From Anaeromassilibacillus sp001305115 (GTDB taxonomy: Bacteria > Bacillota > Clostridia > Oscillospirales > Acutalibacteraceae), in NCBI GenBank assembly GCA_042854365.1, contig AP031437.1, positions 2,914,001 to 2,978,000 on the forward strand: 64,000 nt of DNA, given 5' to 3'. The notes under the pieces are model-generated. The model had not been told where the DNA came from. It worked only from the letters and a program-made list of their open reading frames with translations, and did no database searches. Below, one piece after another: positions 60,797 to 64,000 of this stretch. The first letter of the stretch is position 1, and each line of letters opens with the position of its first letter. The translations under genes were made by a program, and so were the position numbers.

Positions 60797-63421
60797 ATGG
60801 AACTGAAATCTTATCAGAAAGAGGTTATTGCCGATCTTGCACATTATCTGGAGCTAGTGGTAAAGCTGCAAAGTCCGGCAAAGGCGTACCAGACTTTCTG
60901 GAACGAAAAGAATGTTGTGGTGGGCCTTGGTGGTATGCCGGATTATGTGAACGTGCTTCCCGGCGTGCCCCATATATGCGCCAAGGCGCCTACCGGCGGT
61001 GGCAAGACCTACATCGCCGCCAGTTCTCTGCGCACGATTTTTGACGCCATGCCCCAACGCCGGGCCAAGGCCGCGGTGTGGTTGGTGCCCTCCGAAGCCA
61101 TTCTAGCACAGACCCGTAAGGCGTTGGAAAACCCTGACCATCCCTATCGCCAGCGACTGGATGTAGATTTTGGCGGGCGGGTCCAAGTTTACTCCAAGGA
61201 ACAGGCCCTCCTGGGGCAAAATTTTACCCCTTCCGCCATTATGGAGCAGCTTTCTGTGTTTATTCTCAGCTATGATTCTTTCCGCACGAGCAAAAAGGAC
61301 GGCCGTAAAGCCTATCAGCAGAACGGTTATCTGGCCGAGTTTGCAAAGTGGATGGACGATCCGTCGGTTCTGCTGGCCGATACCGACGAGACGGCATTGA
61401 TCCAGGTGATCCGTTATCTGAACCCGGTGGTCATTGTGGACGAGAGCCACCATGCCACTTCGGATTTGAGTGTGGAAATGTTGCAAAACTTCAATCCCAG
61501 CTTTGTATTTGACTTGACCGCTACGCCTAAGAAGAAAAGCAATGTTATCTCTTTTGTTGACGCCGCACGGCTGAAAAAAGCCAACATGGTCAAGCTGCCG
61601 GTCATCGTCTATAACCGCAAGTCTCAGGCCGATGTGTATGGGGATGCCATCGCTATTCGCGCCAAACTGGAGGCACAGGCAAAGCAGGAGCAGAAGACAA
61701 GCGGACGCTATATCCGCCCGATCGTTCTATTTCAGGCACAACCCCGCAATCATGCGGATAGCACGACATATGAAAAGATCAAAAAAACGCTGGTGGACGG
61801 CGGTATCCCCGAGCAGGAAATTGCCATCAAGACCGGCGATAAGGACGAGCTGAAGAACATCGACTTGCTGTCCCCGAACTGTCCTATCCGGTACATTATC
61901 ACCGTCAACGCCCTAAAAGAAGGATGGGACTGTCCCTTTGCCTATGTGCTGGCCACGGTGGCAAACCGCACTTCCACCGTGGATGTGGAACAGATTTTGG
62001 GCCGGGTGCTCCGCCTACCTTACGCGCAAAAGAACAGCAGCGAAGTGCTGAATCTCTCCTATGTCATTACCTCTTCCGCGGACTTCCACCAGACGCTGGA
62101 AAAGGTCGTGACCGGGTTAAACAGCGCCGGTTTCAGCAACCGCGATTACCGGGCGCAGGATGTGGACGTTCCGGTTGCAGCAGCGCCGAGCCCGGAAGCG
62201 GAACAACTTCCCATTGTTCCGCTTCCCTCTGACGAACCGGATCTGCCGGAGGTAGACAGTACCGATTTAAAAGCGCGTCTTGATGCGGCGACGCAGGAGG
62301 CAGAGCAATCCGTCCAAGAAGGAGCTGTGCAGTCCGATCCCATGCTGGCACAGGCGCTGCAACAGAATAAAATATATGAGGATGAGATCAACCAGGCAGA
62401 TAATACTGCTTTGAGTCAGGCGCCCCTGGAGGTGCGCGACAAAATGAATCAATTCCGAATGAATGAAGAATTTGCAGAAGAAGCCTCTACCTTACGGTTC
62501 CCTCAGTTTATGCTGGAGACCATTCCCAGCCTGTTTTCTGAGTCTCACGAAACACTGGAGCTGGAACATTTGGAGGGCGGGTTTTCTCTGCGGGATAAAG
62601 ACGCCCATGTGGATTTCACCACCGTCAATGCTGAAATGGCACGGGTGGATGTGGACAACAGTAAGGACAGCACTGCAAAGGCGTGGCGGCTGTCTGGTGG
62701 CGACAGTGCGTTCTTTCGGGAGTGGTTCAGCACTCAGCCCTCCGAAAAACGGCTTTCTCTGTGTAAGGGCATTATCAAGCAGAAACTGTCCAAGATGAAC
62801 TGTGTCAACGACCGGGAACTGAACGAGTACATCGATCGTGTGATTGGTACCTTGAACGAAGATCAACTTTCTGAGCTGGAGCAGTCTCCGTACCCCTATG
62901 TCGTGAAGATTCAGGGGAAAGTAAAAGAGTTGATTGCCCAACATCGCTTCTGCGTATTTGATACCTGGTTGGAACAGGATAAAATATCCTGCTTGCCCAA
63001 CTATGCGCTGCCAGGGGTGATCTCTCCCACTGCCTTTACCTCGATGACGCCGAAATCACTCTACACCGCCGAAGAAGAAATGAACGAGTATGAGTTTAGA
63101 GTGGTGTGGAGCCTATCTGAGTTGAACAACGTCAAGTGGTGGCATCGCAATATTTCCAGATTGGGATTCCAGATCAACGGCCCTATTCATGCTTACCCTG
63201 ACATCATTGTGATGCTCCACAGTGGGAAGGTGCTGATGGTGGAAACCAAGGGCGATCATCTGGACAACGACGAATCCAAAGAAAAAGCCAAGATTGGCGA
63301 TCAATGGGCGAAGTTGGCCGGAAAACAGTATAAGTATTACATGGTGTTTGAGACCAAACAACCGGATTATCCGGGGGCGTATTCTATGGAGCGTTTTATG
63401 GAAATTGTCAAAGGTATGTAA
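60797..63421 (+). CDS. res: type III restriction endonuclease (Res) subunit
   Basis: An 874-residue SF2 helicase-nuclease. It has Walker A APTGGGKT (64-71), DESHH (215-219), motif III-like LTATP, the C-terminal helicase half with KEGWDCPFAYVLATVA and the Arg motif QILGRVLRLPYA. Near the C-terminus is a PD-(D/E)xK nuclease: Asp802, Glu816 and Lys818 (PDIIVMLHSGKVLMVETKGD). Res translocates or switches on ATP hydrolysis and cuts between two inversely oriented unmodified sites together with Mod. All motifs look intact, so the system is probably active. AAAGGAG is at 9 bp from ATG. Confidence 0.96.
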   Translation: MELKSYQKEVIADLAHYLELVVKLQSPAKAYQTFWNEKNVVVGLGGMPDYVNVLPGVPHICAKAPTGGGKTYIAASSLRTIFDAMPQRRAKAAVWLVPSEAILAQTRKALENPDHPYRQRLDVDFGGRVQVYSKEQALLGQNFTPSAIMEQLSVFILSYDSFRTSKKDGRKAYQQNGYLAEFAKWMDDPSVLLADTDETALIQVIRYLNPVVIVDESHHATSDLSVEMLQNFNPSFVFDLTATPKKKSNVISFVDAARLKKANMVKLPVIVYNRKSQADVYGDAIAIRAKLEAQAKQEQKTSGRYIRPIVLFQAQPRNHADSTTYEKIKKTLVDGGIPEQEIAIKTGDKDELKNIDLLSPNCPIRYIITVNALKEGWDCPFAYVLATVANRTSTVDVEQILGRVLRLPYAQKNSSEVLNLSYVITSSADFHQTLEKVVTGLNSAGFSNRDYRAQDVDVPVAAAPSPEAEQLPIVPLPSDEPDLPEVDSTDLKARLDAATQEAEQSVQEGAVQSDPMLAQALQQNKIYEDEINQADNTALSQAPLEVRDKMNQFRMNEEFAEEASTLRFPQFMLETIPSLFSESHETLELEHLEGGFSLRDKDAHVDFTTVNAEMARVDVDNSKDSTAKAWRLSGGDSAFFREWFSTQPSEKRLSLCKGIIKQKLSKMNCVNDRELNEYIDRVIGTLNEDQLSELEQSPYPYVVKIQGKVKELIAQHRFCVFDTWLEQDKISCLPNYALPGVISPTAFTSMTPKSLYTAEEEMNEYEFRVVWSLSELNNVKWWHRNISRLGFQINGPIHAYPDIIVMLHSGKVLMVETKGDHLDNDESKEKAKIGDQWAKLAGKQYKYYMVFETKQPDYPGAYSMERFMEIVKGM

Positions 63422-63680
63422 TGACACGAGATCGAACCTCAGGCTTTAAACATGGAATCACTACGGCTTTTTCATGTGTCTTGCTGTATTCATGTGTTTT
63501 AAATCTTCTTCCTTTCCCAAAGACAAGGAAACAAAAGAAGAACCACAAAAGGTATCCGTCGCCCCGAAGGAAGGAGAGTGCCAGCTTTGGAAAATCCCCA
63601 CCCGAACGTTCTCGAGGAAAAGGAGCGTTTGAAAGCACAATGCTCGAGTGACCCTCTTCACAAGAACGTTTGATAACAAA

Positions 63681-63722
63681 GAACTCTATCCCCGGCAATT
63701 TGTCGGGGATAGAGTTCTTTTT
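63681..63722 (+). terminator. terminator of the mod-res operon
   Basis: A perfect 14-bp stem (GAACTCTATCCCCG / CGGGGATAGAGTTC, 9-base loop) followed by TTTTTA. The stretch 63422-63680 before it has no gene. Confidence 0.92.
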
Positions 63723-63804
63723 ATAGACGGGAAACCGTCCGTCGCATGAATCTGTAGATAAAGGGGGACTGGACTCCCAGGATGTCTCCTTCATTTCGGA
63801 ATAA

Positions 63805-64000
63805 ACGATTCATAAGAGAGCGGGATACAGTGAAAAAGGGATAGATAAAAGCGTATGGACGCCAGAAGAGAGAGCGGAAATTGTCCATAGGCATATGGGT
63901 GAACATGTTTCGGTGAAACCATTGGAGAAGAGGGATAACGCAGATTGCAGCGTGGTTTGCTACTGAGTGAAAAGTTCATAGAAGGTAAATCCTCATTTGA
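63805..64000 (+). pseudogene. fragment of an IS3-like transposase N-terminus, broken
   Basis: In the frame from 63805 the sequence reads SVWTPEERAEIVHRHMGEHV, then a Cys-rich SVVCY segment ending in a stop at about 63962. This is the pattern of the helix-turn-helix at the start of IS3-family OrfA proteins. One base changes the expected Trp codon after VVCY to TGA, and a one-base loss in the following A run puts the continuation KFIEGKSSF into another frame. No start codon or ribosome binding site precedes it. The element continues past the window edge. Confidence 0.5.

Noticed and set aside
58948..63800. Duplicated tRNA-Ser 3' end as attachment site right of mod-res.
   Set aside because: I looked for a second copy of TTCGAATCCCACCGCTTCC downstream and found none in the window.
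1..64000. CRISPR arrays, ribosomal RNA, prophage or conjugation genes.
   Set aside because: No regularly spaced repeats, rRNA-like sequence or phage or conjugation proteins were seen.

Overview
The window looks like a chromosomal segment of a spore-forming, anaerobic Clostridia bacterium, most likely in the Oscillospiraceae/Ruminococcaceae. This is an inference from gene content: a single-chain pyruvate:ferredoxin oxidoreductase, a cwlJ-gerQ-like spore pair, a QueT transporter behind a preQ1-I-like riboswitch, several YesM/YesN-type two-component systems, Gram-positive lipoprotein signals and strong AGGAGG ribosome binding sites. Base composition is intermediate. No ribosomal RNA, CRISPR array, prophage or replication origin was seen.

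Layout. 0-3.2 kb (+): the end of an ECF sigma factor, a translationally coupled membrane/beta-propeller protein, a corrinoid adenosyltransferase and a membrane-anchored amidase. 3.4-5.6 kb (-): a histidine kinase and a NarL-type regulator. 5.9-9.7 kb (+): a VanY-like carboxypeptidase, then a CsoR-type metal sensor and a P1B ATPase, each behind a consensus promoter carrying a matching 16-bp operator. 10-14.4 kb (-): an acetyltransferase and nifJ. 14.8-18.5 kb (+): a CNNM/CorC-type protein, preQ1 riboswitch-queT, and a KtrB/TrkH channel. 19-22.6 kb (-): a SipW-type surface protein with GLUG repeats and two TrkA-like potassium regulators. 23.2 kb: tRNA-Arg. 23.6-29.7 kb (-): a 2037-residue secreted protein that joins a type-B carboxylesterase to two tandem [Ig-like/esterase/metallo-beta-lactamase-fold] units, a FIVAR-like helical segment and a C-terminal domain shared with the VanY-like protein. 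29.9-33.5 kb (-): an orphan sugar-binding lipoprotein preceded by four activator-like boxes, a small hydrolase-like protein and a DapA-family protein.

34.7-52.2 kb is a galactose utilisation and sensing region: galK-galT-galE (-); a divergent YesM/YesN pair (+); a four-gene sensory operon (-) of YesN regulator, YesM kinase, membrane-anchored periplasmic binding protein and a second MglB-like lipoprotein; then mglB-mglA-mglC (-). The likely logic is that sugar is sensed outside the cell by binding proteins and YesM kinases, YesN regulators activate transport from paired 21-bp-spaced boxes, Mgl imports galactose or methyl-galactosides, and GalK/T/E feed the Leloir pathway.

52.6-58.6 kb holds envelope and spore genes: an NlpC/P60 hydrolase, a BtuF-like binding protein fused to a peptidoglycan-binding domain, a DUF815 ATPase, a lipoprotein, and the gerQ-like/cwlJ pair. 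58.9-63.7 kb is a probable accessory insert next to tRNA-Ser: a complete type III restriction-modification system whose Mod target-recognition region is much more AT-rich than its flanks. A decayed transposase fragment follows at the right edge. Two related 130-bp elements with terminal inverted repeats (9.8 kb and 18.8 kb) look like MITEs.
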